A stretch of DNA of 64,000 bases from Clusia tigrina (taxonomy: Eukaryota > Arthropoda > Insecta > Diptera > Clusiidae): NCBI GenBank assembly GCA_920105625.2, contig CAKKTE020000437.1, forward strand, positions 124,001 to 188,000. The letters are read 5' to 3'. The translations under genes were made by a program, and so were the position numbers. The notes beneath the pieces are model-generated. The model saw nothing but the letters and a program-made list of their open reading frames with translations. It was not told the origin of the DNA and made no database searches. The stretch's first letter is position 1. The number at the start of each line of letters is the position of its first letter. Shown one piece after another: positions 38,569-50,558 of this stretch.

Positions 38569-38584
38569 AAAAAGTTACAAGCAT
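37637..38584 (-). pseudogene. Truncated LINE reverse transcriptase, copy 2
   Basis: A 315-codon frame with the architecture of copy 1: FDKVWH (6-11), AGVPQGSVLGP (55-65), FADD (86-89), KYLGVHLD (158-165) and YGIQIWG (217-223). It keeps the family-typical Gly161 and Glu268. A private substitution gives His180 where copies 1 and 3 have Gln. There is also a private silent change near the C-terminus (TTAGATTT context at about 37,651). No stop or frameshift is seen. It lacks the N-terminal RT motifs, so it is not catalytically competent on its own. Confidence 0.88.
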
Positions 38585-40331
38585 TTATATGTTGCAAACT
38601 TTGATAGGTGTTGGACGTACCGTATATAATTTATGGCCATTTGAAGTTTTATCAGTGTTTGATTTGGGATTCAAGGGTAGCATAGCTTTGAGCGATAGCT
38701 TAAATTGACAAGAGGCTCGAGTACTTTATTATTACAAAATTTCAAGGTTTTATGACGCTCCAGTAAAAAGGTACAATCATTTGTATATTGTAAACTTTGA
38801 TAGGTGTAGGACGTACCTTATAGAAGCTAGGTCCATTTGAAGTTTTATCAGTGTTTGGTTTGGGACTCAAGGGTAGCATAGCTTTGAGCGATAGCTTAAA
38901 TTGACAAGAGGCTCGAGTACTATTTTGTTACAAAATTTCAAGGTTTTGTGACGCTCCTGTAAAAAGTTACAAGCATTTGTATGTTGCAAACTTTGATAGG
39001 TGTAGGACGTACCGTATAGAAGTTAGGGCCATTTGAAGTTTTATCAGTGTTTGATTTGGGACTCAAAGGTAGCATAGCTTTGAGCGATAGCTTAAATTGA
39101 CAAGAGGTTCGAATACTTTATTGTTAGAAAATTTCAAGGTTTTATGACGCTCCAGTAAAAATTTAGAAGCATTTGTATGTTGCAAACTTTGATAGGTGTA
39201 GGACGTACCGTATAGAAGTAAGGGCCATTTGAAGTTTTATCAGTGTTTGAATTTGGACTCAAGGGTAGCATACCTTCGACGCTCCAGTAAAAAGTTACAA
39301 GCATTTGTATGTTGCAAACTTTGATAGGTGTACGACGTACCGTATAGAATTAAGGGCCATTAGAAGTTTTTTCACTGTTCGAATTGGGACTCAAGGGTAA
39401 CATAGCTTTGAGCGATAGCTTAAATTGACAAGAGGCTCGAGTACTTTATTGTTACAAAATTTCAAGGTTTTATGACGCCCCAGTATAAAGTTACAAGCAT
39501 TTGTATGTTGCAAACTTTGATAGGTATAGGACGTACCGTATAGAAGTAAGGGCCATTTGAAGTTTTATCAGTGTTTGAATTGGGACTCAAGGGTAGCATA
39601 GCTTTGAGCGATAGCTTAAATTGAAAAGAGGCTCGAGTACTTTATTGTTACAAAATTTCAAGGTTTTATGACGCTCCAGTAAAAAGTTACAAGCATTTGT
39701 ATGTTGCAAACTTTGATCGGTGTTGGACGTACCGTATTGAAGTTAGGGCCATTTGAAGTTTTATCAGTGTTTGATTTGGGACTCAAGGGTAGCATAGCTT
39801 TGAGCGATAGCTTAAATTGACAAGAGGCTCGAGTACTTTATTATTACAAAATTTCAAGGTTTTATTACGCTCCAGTAAAAAGGTACAAGCATTTGTATGT
39901 TGTAAACTTTGATAGGTGTAGGACGTACCGTATAGAAGGAAGGGCCATTTGAAGTTTTATCAGTGTTTGAATTGGGACTCAAGGGTAGCATACCTTCGAC
40001 GCTCCAGTAAAAAGTTACAAGCATTTGTATGTTGCAAACTTTGATAGGTATAGGACGTACCGTATAGAAGTAAGGGCCATTTGAAGTTTTATCAGTGTTT
40101 GAATTGGGACGCAAGGGTAGCATAGTTTTGAGCGATAGCTTCAATTGACAAGAGGCTCGAGTACTTTATTGTTACAAAAGTTCAAGGTTTTATGACGCTC
40201 CAGTAAAAAGTTACAAGCATTTGTATGTTGCAAACTTTGATAGGTGTAGGACGTACCGTATAGAAGCTAGGGCCATTTGAAGTTTTATCAGTGTTTGATT
40301 TGGGACTCAAGGGTAGCATAGCTTTGAGCGA
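38577..40331. repeat. Satellite between LINE copies 2 and 3, with a 720-bp extra segment
   Basis: Matches the satellite downstream of copy 1 except for an additional 38901-39620, exactly 720 bp. That equals three full monomers and one short monomer. Short junctions at 39277 and 39997 are 720 bp apart. The extra segment explains why the LINE copies are 2,920 and 3,640 bp apart. No gene is seen. Confidence 0.87.
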
Positions 40332-40987
40332 TAGCATAAATTGACAAGAGGCTCGAGTACTATTTTGTTACAAAATTTCTAGGTTTTATGACGCTCCAGT
40401 AAAAAGTTAAAAGCATTTGTATGTTGCAAACTTTGATAGGTGTAGGACGTACCGTATAGAAGTTAGGGCCATTGAAGTTTTATCAGTGTTTGATTTGGGA
40501 CTCAAAGGTAGCATAGCTTTGAGCGATTGCTTAAATTGACAAGAGGCTCGAGTACTTTATTGTTAGAAAATCTCAAGGTTTTATGACGCTCCAGTAAAAA
40601 GTTACCAGCATTTGTATGCTGCAAACTTTGATAGGTATAGGACGTACCGTATAGAAGTTAGGGCCATTTGAAGTTTTATCAGTGTTTGAATTGGGACGCA
40701 AGGGTAGCATAGTTTTGAGCGATAGCTTCAATTGACAAGAGGCTCGAGTACTTTATTGTTACAAAAGTTCAAGGTTTTATGACGCTCCAGTAAAAAGTTA
40801 CAAGCATTTGTATGTTGCAAACTTTGATAGGTATAGGACGTATCGTATAGAAGTTAGGGCCATTTGAAGTTTTATCAGTGTTTGAATTGGGACTGAAGGG
40901 TAGCATAGCTTTGAGCGATAGCTTAAATTGACAAGAGGCTCTAGTACTTTATTGTTACAAAATTTCAAGGTTTTCTGACGCTCCAGT
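40332..40987. repeat. Satellite flank of LINE-bearing unit 3
   Basis: Matches the flanks of LINE copies 1 and 2 (see 33,771 and 36,692) with only isolated differences, such as TTACCAGCA near 40,600. No gene is seen. Confidence 0.87.
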
Positions 40988-40995
40988 AAAAAGTT

Positions 40996-42208
40996 TTTTT
41001 TATTTTTTATTTTTTTTTTTTTTTTATCTCCATTTATTTAACTACAATCTGTCCAGCTGGACATTCAGTACTACTTATATTATATTTGGTTATAAACATG
41101 TGTATGAATTTTCAGTAACATTCAATACATTAGGTACATTAATTTAACAAAGTTAGATTCTATATATATTAATTTCATTCATTCCTTATTATTATTATTT
41201 TTTAATCTTTTATTTTTTTATTTTTTTATTTATTTATTTATTTTTTTTTATTTTTTTTTTAATTTCTAATTTGATCTTAGGTGGTAAATCTGAATGGTAA
41301 GTCCGATGGTACATATTTTTTTAGTCTTCGCGCGCTGGTATCGCTGGTTATCAATTCTACCGCTAGGTTGTTAGGATGGACTCTAAGACGTTTGCGATAT
41401 GAGTGGCTATATTTCATGATTTCATCGTTTACTTTTGGGATGTTTAGATCGCGATGAATGATGTCGTTGCTGACATACCAAGGTGCATTAGCACACAGTC
41501 GTATGACTTTTGATTGGAATCGTTGCAGGATGTCCAGGTTTGACTTGGATGCTGATCCCCATATTTGGATACCATAAGTCCATATGGGCTTCAGTATTAC
41601 CTTATATATCAGGACTTTGTTTCCAAGTGTTAGGGCTGACCTTCGTCCAAGTAGCCAGAACAAAGACCTAAGCGTTATTCCAAGTTGTTTCCGTTTGGAG
41701 AAGATGTGATAGCGCCACGTAAGCCGCCGATCCAGGTGCACCCCAAGGTATTTTGCATGGTCTGCTTGTGGCAATTGGGAGTTACTTAGCGTCACTGGAG
41801 GGCAAGAACCTGCACGTAGGGTAAAAGTCGTTTGCACTGATTTTATTGCATTTGCTTTTATTCGCCACTTGTCTAGCCATAAGTCAATTTGGTTCAGGTT
41901 CTCCTGCAAATGCTTCGAGGCTAACACGGGGTTTTTGTTGCAGGCCATTACAACAGTATCATCTGCAAAAGTTGCGGTATATGTGGTAACAGTCAGCGGT
42001 AGGTCAGCCGTGAATAGTGTGTAGAGCACAGGTCCCAAAACGCTCCCTTGTGGAACACCAGCTTTGATTGGATGGAGGGAAGTTACGTCGCTGTTAACTT
42101 TGACCATGAAGAATCTGCTTTCTAAGTAGGACTTTAATATGGCAAAGTAGTGATAGGGTAAATACATTTTCAATTTGTACAGTAACCCTTGGTGCCACAC
42201 CTTGTCGA
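40996..42208 (-). mobile_element. 5'-truncated Jockey-clade LINE, copy 3
   Basis: Same insertion as copies 1 and 2, with target-site duplications AAAAAGTT at 40988-40995 and 42209-42216 and a length of 1,213 bp. It shares with copy 2 the bases that distinguish both from copy 1, for example GATTTCATCG, CGTTGCAGG and CACCCCAAGG. It differs from copy 2 at only about three positions that I could see. Satellite similarity to the other units stops at about 42,540. Confidence 0.9.
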
Positions 42209-42224
42209 AAAAAGTTACAAGCAT
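41277..42224 (-). pseudogene. Truncated LINE reverse transcriptase, copy 3
   Basis: A 315-codon frame beginning with satellite-derived MLVTF, then LINE sequence with FDKVWH, GVPQGSVLGP, FADD (86-89), KYLGVHLD and YGIQIWG. Gly161, Gln180 and Glu268 are all in the state expected for the family, so this copy looks closest to the inserted sequence. The frame is intact but lacks the endonuclease and the N-terminal RT palm and fingers, so it is a dead-on-arrival fragment. Confidence 0.88.
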
Positions 42225-45200
42225 TTATATGTTGCAAACTTTGATAGGTGTTGGACGTACCGTATATAATTTATGGCCATTTGAAGTTTTATCAGTGTTT
42301 GATTTGGGATTCAAGGGTAGCATAGCTTTGAGCGATAGCTTAAATTGACAAGAGGCTCGAGTACTTTATTATTACAAAATTTCAAGGTTTTATGACGCTC
42401 CAGTAAAAAGGTACAATCATTTGTATATTGTAAACTTTGATAGGTGTAGGACGTACCTTATAGAAGCTAGGTCCATTTGAAGTTTTATCAGTGTTTGGTT
42501 TGGGACTCAAGGGTAGCATAGCTTTGAGCGATAGCTTAAATTGATAAGAGGCTCGAGTACTTTATTGTTACAAAATTTCAAGGTTTTATGACGCTCCAGT
42601 AAAATTCACAAGCATTTGAATGTTGCAAATTTTGATAGGTGTAGGACGTACCGTATAGAAGTTAGGACCATTTGAAGTTTTATCAGTGTTTGATTTGGGA
42701 CTCAAAGGTAGCATAGCTTTGAGCGATAGCTTAAATTGATAAGAGGCTCGAGTACTTTATTGTTACAAAATTTCAAGGTTTTATGACGCTCCAGTAAAAA
42801 TTTACAAGCAATTGTATGTTGCAAACTTTGATAGGTGTAGGACGTACCGTATAGAAGTTAGGGCCATTTGAAGTTTTATCAGTGTTTGACTTGGGACTCA
42901 AGGGTAGCATAGCTTTGAGCGATACCTTAACTTGACAAGAGGCTCGAGTACTTTATTGTTACAAAATTTCAAGGTTTTATGACGCTCCAGTAAAATTCAC
43001 AAGCATTTGAATGTTGCAAATTTTGATAGGTGTAGGACGTACCGTATAGAAGTTAGGACCATTTGAAGTTTTATCAGTGTTTGATTTGGGACTCAAAGGT
43101 AGCATAGCTTTGAGCGATAGCTTAAATTGACAAGAGGCTCGAGTACTTTATTGTTAGAAAATTTCAAGGTTTTATGACGCTCCAGTAAAAATTTACAAGC
43201 AATTGTATGTTGCAAACTTTGATAGGTGTAGGACGTACCGTATAGAAGTTAGGGCCATTTGAAGTTTTATCAGTGTTTGATTTGGGACTCAAGGGTAGCA
43301 TAACTTTGAGCGATAGCTTAAATTGACAAGAGGCTCGAGTACTTTATTGTTACAAAATTTAAAGATTTTATGACGCTCCAGTAAAAAGTTAGAAGCATTT
43401 GTATGTTGCAAATTTTGATAGGTGTAGGACGTACCGTATAGAAGTTTGGACCATTTGAAGTTTTATCAGTGTTTGATTTGGGACTCAAAGGTAGCATAGC
43501 TTTGAGCGATAGCTTAAATTGACAAGAGGCTCGATTACTTTATTGTTAGAAAATTTCAAGGTTTTATGACGCTCCAGTAAAAATTTACAAGCAATTGTAT
43601 GTTGCAAACTTTGATAGGTGTAGGACGTCCCGTATAGAAGTTAGGACCATTTGAAGTTTTATCAGTGTTTGATTTGGGACTCAAGGGTAGCATAGCCTTG
43701 AGCGATAGCTTAAATTGACAAGAGGCTCGAGTACTTTATTGTTACAAAATTTCAAGGTTTTGTGACGCTCCAGTAAAAAGACACAAGCATTTGAATGTTG
43801 CAAACTTTGATAGTTGTAGGACATACCGTATAAAAGTTAAGGCCATTTGAAGCTTTATCAGTGTTTCATTTGGGACTCAGGGGTAGCATAGCTTTGAGCG
43901 ATAGCTTAAATTGACAAGAGGCACGAGTACTTTATTGTTACAAAATTTCAATGTTTTATGACGCTCCAGTAAAAAGTTACAAGCATTTGTATGTTGCAAA
44001 CTTTGATAGGTGTAGGACGTACCGGATAGAAGTTAGGGCCATTTGAAGTTTTATCAGTGTTTGACTTGGGACTCAAGGGTAGCAAAGCTTTGAGCGATAG
44101 CTTAAATTGACAAGAGGCTCGAGTACTTTATTGTTACGAAATTTCAAGGTTTTATGACGCTCCCGTAAAAAGTCACAAGCATTTGAATGTTGCAAACTAT
44201 GATAGGTGTAAGACGTACCGTATAAAAGTTATGGCCATTTGAAGTTTTATCAGTGTTTCATTTGGGACTCAAGGGTAGCATAGCTTTGAGCGATAGCTTA
44301 AATTGACAAGAGGCTCTAGTACTTTATTGTTACAAAATTTCAAGATTTTATGACGCTCCAGCAAAAAGTTACAAGCATTTGTATGTTGCAAACTTTGATA
44401 AGTGTAGGATGTACCGTATTGAAGTTAGGGCCATTTGAAGTTTTATCAGTGTTTGATTTGGGACTCAAGAGTAGCAAAGCTTTGAGCGACAGCTTAAATT
44501 GACAAGAGGCTCGAGTACTTTATTATTACAAAATTTCAAGGTTTTATGACGCTACAGTAAAAAGTTACAAGCATTTGTATATTGCAAACTTTGATAGGTG
44601 TAGGACGTACCGTATAGAAGTTAGGGCCATTTGAAGTTTTATCAGTGTTTAATTTGGGACTCAAGGGTAGCATAGCTTTGAGCGATAGCTTAAATTGACA
44701 AGAGGCACGAGTACTTTATTGTTACAAAATTTCAATGTTTTATGACGCTCCAGTAAAAAGTTACAAGCATTTGTATGTTGCAAACTTTGATAGGTGGTAG
44801 GACGTACCGGATAGAAGTTAGGGCCATTTGAAGTTTTATCAGTGTTTGACTTGGGACTCAAGGGTAGCATAGCTTTGAGCGATAGCTTAAATTGACAAGA
44901 GGCTCGAGTACTTTATTGTTACGAAATTTCAAGGTTTTATGACGCTCCAGTAAAAAGTCACAAGCATTTGAATGTTGCAAACTATGATAGGTGTAGGACG
45001 TACCGTATAAAAGTTATGGCCATTTGAAGCTTTATCAGTGTTTCATTTAGGACTCAAGGGTAGCATAGCTTTGAGCGATAGCTTAAATTGACAAGAGGCT
45101 TGAGTACTTTATTGTTAGAAAATTTCAAGGTTTTATGACGCTCCAGTAAAAATTTACAAGCAATTGTATGTTGCAAACTTTGATAGGTGTAGGACGTACC

Positions 45201-46991
45201 GTATAGAAGTTAGGACCATTTGAAGTTTTATCAGTGTTTGATTCGGGACTCAAGGGTAGCATAACTTTGAGCGATAGCTTAAATTGACAAGAGGCTCGAG
45301 TAGTTTATTGTTAAAAAATTTCAAGGTTTTATGAAGCTCCAGTAAAAAGTTACAAGAATTTTTATGTTGCAAATTTTGATAGGTGTAGGACGTACCGTAT
45401 AGAAGTTAGGACCATTTGAAGTTTTATCAGTGTTTGATTTGGGACTCAAGGGTAGCATACCTTTGACGCTCCAGTAAAAAGTTACAAGCATTTGTATGTT
45501 GCAAACTTTGATAGGTGTAGGACGTACCGTATAGAAGCTAAGGCTATTTGAAGTTTTATCAGTGTTTGATTTGGGACTCAAGAGTAGCAAAGCTTTGAGC
45601 GACAGCTTAAATTGACAAGAGGCTCGAGTACTTTATTATTACAAAATTTCAAGGTTTTATGACGCTACAGTAAAAAGTTACAAGCATTTGTATGTTGCAA
45701 ACTTTGATAGGTGTAGGACGTACCGTATAGAAGTTAGGGCCATTTGAAGTTTTATCAGTGTTTAATTTGGGACTCAAGGGTAGCATAGCTTTGAGCGATA
45801 GCTTAAATTGACAAGAGGCTTGAGTACTTTATTGTTAGAAAATTTCAAGGTTTTATGACGCTCCAGTAAAAATTTACAAGCAATTGTATGTTGCAAACTT
45901 TGATAGGTGTAGGACGTACCGTATAGAAGTTAGGACCATTTGAAGTTTTATCAGTGTTTGATTCGGGACTCAAGGGTAGCATAACTTTGAGCGATAGCTT
46001 AAATTGACAAGAGGCTCGAGTAGTTTATTGTTAAAAAATTTCAAGGTTTTATGAAGCTCCAGTAAAAAGTTACAAGCATTTTTATGTTGCAAATTTTGAT
46101 AGGTGTAGGACGTACCGTATAGAAGTTAGGACCATTTGAAGTTTTATCAGTGTTTGATTTGGGACTCAAGGGTAGCATAGCTTTGAGCGATAGCTTAAAT
46201 TGACAAGAGGCTCGAGTACTTTATTGTTCCAAAATTTCAAGGTTTTATGGCGCTCCAGTAAAAAGTCACAAGCATTTGAATGTTGCAAACTTTGATAGTT
46301 GTAGGACATACCGTATAAAAGTTAAGGCCATTTGAAGCTTTATCAGTGTTTTATTTGGGACTCAAGGGTAGCATAGCTTTGAGCGATAGCTTAAATTGAC
46401 AAGAGGCTCGAGTACTTTATTGTTACAAAATTTCAATGTTTTATGACGCTCCAGTAAAAAGTTACAAGCATTTGTATGTTGCAAACTTTGATAGGTGTAG
46501 GACGTACCGTATAGAAGTTAGGGCCATTTGAAGTTTTATCAGTGTTTGATTTGGGACTCAAGGGTAGCATAGCTTTGAGCGATAGCTTAAATTGACAAGA
46601 GGCTCGATTACTTTATTGTTACAAAATTTCAAGGTTTTATGACGCTCCAGTAAAAAGTCACAAGCATTTGAATGTTGCAAACTTTGATAGGAGTAGGACG
46701 TACCGTATAAAAGTTATGGCCATTTGAAGCTTTATCAGTGTTTCATTTGGGACTCAAGGGTAGCATAGCTTTGAGCGATAGCTTAAATTGACAAGAGGCT
46801 CGAGTACTTTATTGTTACAAAATTTCAAGATTTTATGACGCTCCAGTAAAAAGTTACAAGCATTTGTATGTTGCAAGCTTTGATAAGTGTAGGACGTACC
46901 GTATTGAAGTTAGGGCCATTTGAAGTTTGATCAGTATTTGATTTGGGACTCAAGGGTGACATAGCTTTGAGCGATAGCTTAAATTGACAAG
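42217..46991. repeat. Satellite with dimeric and tetrameric alternation
   Basis: To 42,540 this is the end of LINE unit 3. From 42.54 to about 43.7 kb two variants alternate. One carries AAAATTTACAAGCAATTG (about 42797, 43188 and 43581), which gives a dimer period of about 392 bp. From about 43.9 to 45.0 kb a four-monomer period of 784-785 bp is marked by GCACGAG (43921 and 44705) and GTTACGAAATTTC. About 45.1-45.8 kb is repeated at 45.8-46.2 kb with an offset of 720 bp and includes a short monomer (junction 45464). No gene is seen. Confidence 0.85.
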
Positions 46992-47864
46992 AGGCTGGAG
47001 TACTTTATTGTTACAAAATTTCAAGGTTTTATGACGCTCCAGTAAAAAGTTACAAGCATTTGTATGTTGCAAACTTTGGTAGGTGTAGGACGTACCGTAT
47101 AGAAGTTAGGGCCATTTGAAGTTTCATCAGTGTTTGATTTGGGACTCAAGGGTAGCATACCTTTGACGCTCCAGTAAGAAGTTACAAGCATTTGTATGTT
47201 GCAAACTTTGATAGGTGTAGGACGCACCGTATAGAAGCTAAGGCTATTTGAGGTTTTAACAGTGTTTGATTTGGGACTCAAGGGTAGCAAAGCTTTGAGC
47301 GACAGCTTAAATTGACAAGAGGCTCGAGTACTTTATTATTACAAAATTTCAAGGTTTTATGACGCTACAGTAAAAAGTTACAAGCATTTGTATGTTGCAA
47401 ACTTTGATAGGTGTAGGACGTACCGTATAGAAGTTATGGCCATTTGAATTTTTATCAGTGTTTAATTTGGGACTCAAGGGTAGCATAGCTTTGAGCGATA
47501 GCTTAAATTGACAAGAGGCTCGAGTACTTTATTGTTAGAAAATTTCAAGGTTTTATGACGCTCCAGTAAAAATTTACAAGCAATTGTATGTTGCAAACTT
47601 TGATAGGTGTAGGACGTACCGTATAGAAGTTAGGACCATTTGAAGTTTTATCAGTGTTTGATTCGGGACTCAAGGGTAGCATAACTTTGAGCGATAGCTT
47701 AAATTGACAAGAGGCTCGAGTACTTTATTGTTACAAAATTTCAAGGTTCTATGACGCTCCAGTAAAAAGTTCCAAGCATTTGTATGTTGCAAATTTTGAT
47801 AGGTGTAGGACGTACCGTATAGAAGTTAGGACCATTTGAAGTTTTATCAGTGTTTGATTTGGGA

Positions 47865-47887
47865 CTCAAAGCTAGCATAGCTTTGAG
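47865..47887. repeat. Perfect 10-bp inverted repeat in a monomer variant
   Basis: Left arm CTCAAAGCTA, three-base loop GCA, and a right arm that is its exact reverse complement. The usual monomer has CTCAAGGGTA in the left arm, giving one G-T wobble and one G-G mismatch. Two substitutions therefore make the dyad perfect. Confidence 0.85.
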
Positions 47888-50535
47888 CGATAGCTTAAAT
47901 TGACAAGAGGCTCGAGTACTTTATTGTTAGAAAATTTCAAGGTTTTATGACGCTGCAGTAAAAATTTACAAGCAATTGTATGTTGCAAACTTTGATAGGT
48001 GTAGGACGTACCGTATAGAAGTTAGGACCATTTGAAGTTTTATCAGTGTTTGATTTGGGACTCAAGGGTAGCATAGCTTTGAGCGATAGCTTAAATTGAC
48101 AAGAGGCTCGAGTACTTTATTGTTACAAAATTTCAAGGTTTTATGACGCTCCAGTAAAAAGTCACAAGTATTTGAATGTTGCAAACTTTGATAGTTGTAG
48201 GACATACCGTATAAAAGTTAAGGCCATTGGAAGCTTTATCAGTGTTTCATTTGGAACTCAAGGGTAGCATAGCTTTGAGCGATAGCTTAAATTAACAAGA
48301 GGCTCGAGTACTTTATTGTTACAAAATTTCAATGTTTTATGACGCTCCAGTAAAAAGTTACAAGCATTTGTATGTTGCAAACTTTGATAGGTGTAGGACG
48401 TACCGTATAGAAGTTAGGGCCATTTGAAGTGTTATCAGTGTTTGATTTGGGACTCAAGGGTAGCATAGCTTTGAGCGATAGCTTAAATTGACAAGAGGCT
48501 CGAGTACTTTATTGTTACAAAATTTCAAGGTTTTATGACGCTCCAGTAAAAAGTCACAAGCATTTGAATGTTGCAAACTTTGATAGGTGTAGGACGTACC
48601 GTATAAAAGTTATGGCCATTTGAAGCTTTATCAGTGTATCATTTGGGACTCAAGGGTAGCATAGCTTTGAGCGATAGCTTAAATTGACAAGAGGCTCGAG
48701 TACTTTATTGTTACAAAATTTCAAGGTTTTATGACGCTACAGTAAAAAGTCACAAGCATTTGAATGTTGCAAACTTTGATAGTTGTAGGACATACCGTAT
48801 AAAAGTTAAGGCCATTTGAAGCTTTATCAGTGTTTTATTTGGGACTCAAGGGTAGCATAGCTTTGAGCGATAGCTTAAATTGACAAGAGGCTCGAGTACT
48901 TTATTGTTACAAAATTTCAATGTTTTATGACGCTCCAGTAAAAAGTTACAAGCATTTGTATGTTGCAAACTTTGATAGGTGTAGGACGTACCGTATAGAA
49001 GTTAGGGCCATTTGAAGTTTTATCAGTGTTTGATTTGGGACTCAAGGGTAGCATAGCTTTGAGCGATAGCTTAAATTGACAAGAGGCTCGAGTACTTTAT
49101 TGTTACAAAATTTCAAGGTTTTATGACGCTCCAGTAAAAAGTCACAAGCATTTGAATGTTGCAAACTTTGATAGGTGTAGGACGTACCGTATAAAAGTTA
49201 TGGCCATTTGAAGCTTTATCAGTGTTTCATTTGGGACTCAAGGGTAGCATAGCTTTGAGCGATAGCTTAAATTGACAAGAGGCTCGAGTACTTTATTGTT
49301 ACAAAATTTCAAGATTTTATGACGCTCCAGTAAAAAGTTACAAGCATTTGTATGTTGCAAGCTTTGATAAGTGTAGGACGTACCGTATTGAAGTTAGGGC
49401 CATTTGAAGTTTGATCAGTGTTTGATTTGGGACTCAAGGGTAGCATAGCTTTGAGCGATAGCTTAAATTGACTAGAGGCTCTACTACTTTATTGTTACAA
49501 AATTTCAAGGTTTTATGACTCTCCAGTAAAAAGTTACAAGCATTTGTATGTTGCAAACTTTGATAGGTGTAGGACGTACCGTATAGTAGTTTTGGCCATT
49601 TGAAGTTTCATCAGTATTTGATTCGGGACTCAAGGGTGACATAGCTTTGAGCGATAGCTTAAATTGACAAGAGGCTGGAGTACTTTATTGTTACAAAATT
49701 TCAAGGTTTTATGACGCTCCAGTAAAAAGTTACAAGCATTTGTATGTTGCAAACTTTGGTAGGTGTAGGACGTACCGTATAGAAGTTAGGGCCATTTGAA
49801 GTTTCATCAGTGTTTGATTTGGGACTCAAGGGTAGCATACCTTTGACGCTCCAGTCAAAAGTTACAAGCATTTGTATTTTGATAGGTGTAGGACGTACCG
49901 TATAGAAGCTAAGGCTATTTGAAGGTTTAACAGTGTTTGATTTGGGACTCAAGGGTAGCAAAGCTTTGAGCGACAGCTTAAATTGACAAGAGGCTCGAGT
50001 ACTTTATTATTACAAAATTTCAAGGTTTTATGACGCTACAGTAAAAAGTTACAAGCATTTGTATGTTGCAAACTTTGATAGGTGTAGGACGTACCCTATA
50101 GAAGTTATGGCCATTTGAATTTTTATCAGTGTTTAATTTGGGACTCAAGGGTAGCATAGCTTTGAGCGATAGCTTAAATTGACAAGAGGCTCGAGTACTT
50201 TATTGTTAGAAAATTTCAAGGTTTTATGACGCTCCAGTAAAAATTTACAAGCAATTGTATGTTGCAAACTTTGATAGGTGTAGGACGTACCGTATAGAAG
50301 TTAGGACCATTTGAAGTTTTATCAGTGTTTGATTCGGGACTCAAGGGTAGCATAACTTTGAGCGATAGCTTAAATTGACAAGAGGCTCGAGTACTTTATT
50401 GTTACAAAATTTCAAGGTTCTATGACGCTCCAGTAAAAAGTTCCAAGCATTTGTATGTTGCAAATTTTGATAGGTGTAGGACGTACCGTATAGAAGTTAG
50501 GACCATTTGAAGTTTTATCAGTGTTTGATTTGGGA

Positions 50536-50558
50536 CTCAAAGCTAGCATAGCTTTGAG
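50536..50558. repeat. Perfect 10-bp inverted repeat, second copy
   Basis: Same arms and loop as at 47865, in the same monomer context (upstream TTAGGACC, downstream GCGATAGC). Spread with the HOR at an offset of 2,671 bp. Confidence 0.85.

Noticed and set aside
34435..42208. Three independent LINE insertions into a preferred satellite target
   Set aside because: Truncation point, target duplication and flanking variant monomers are the same in all three, so segmental duplication is far simpler.
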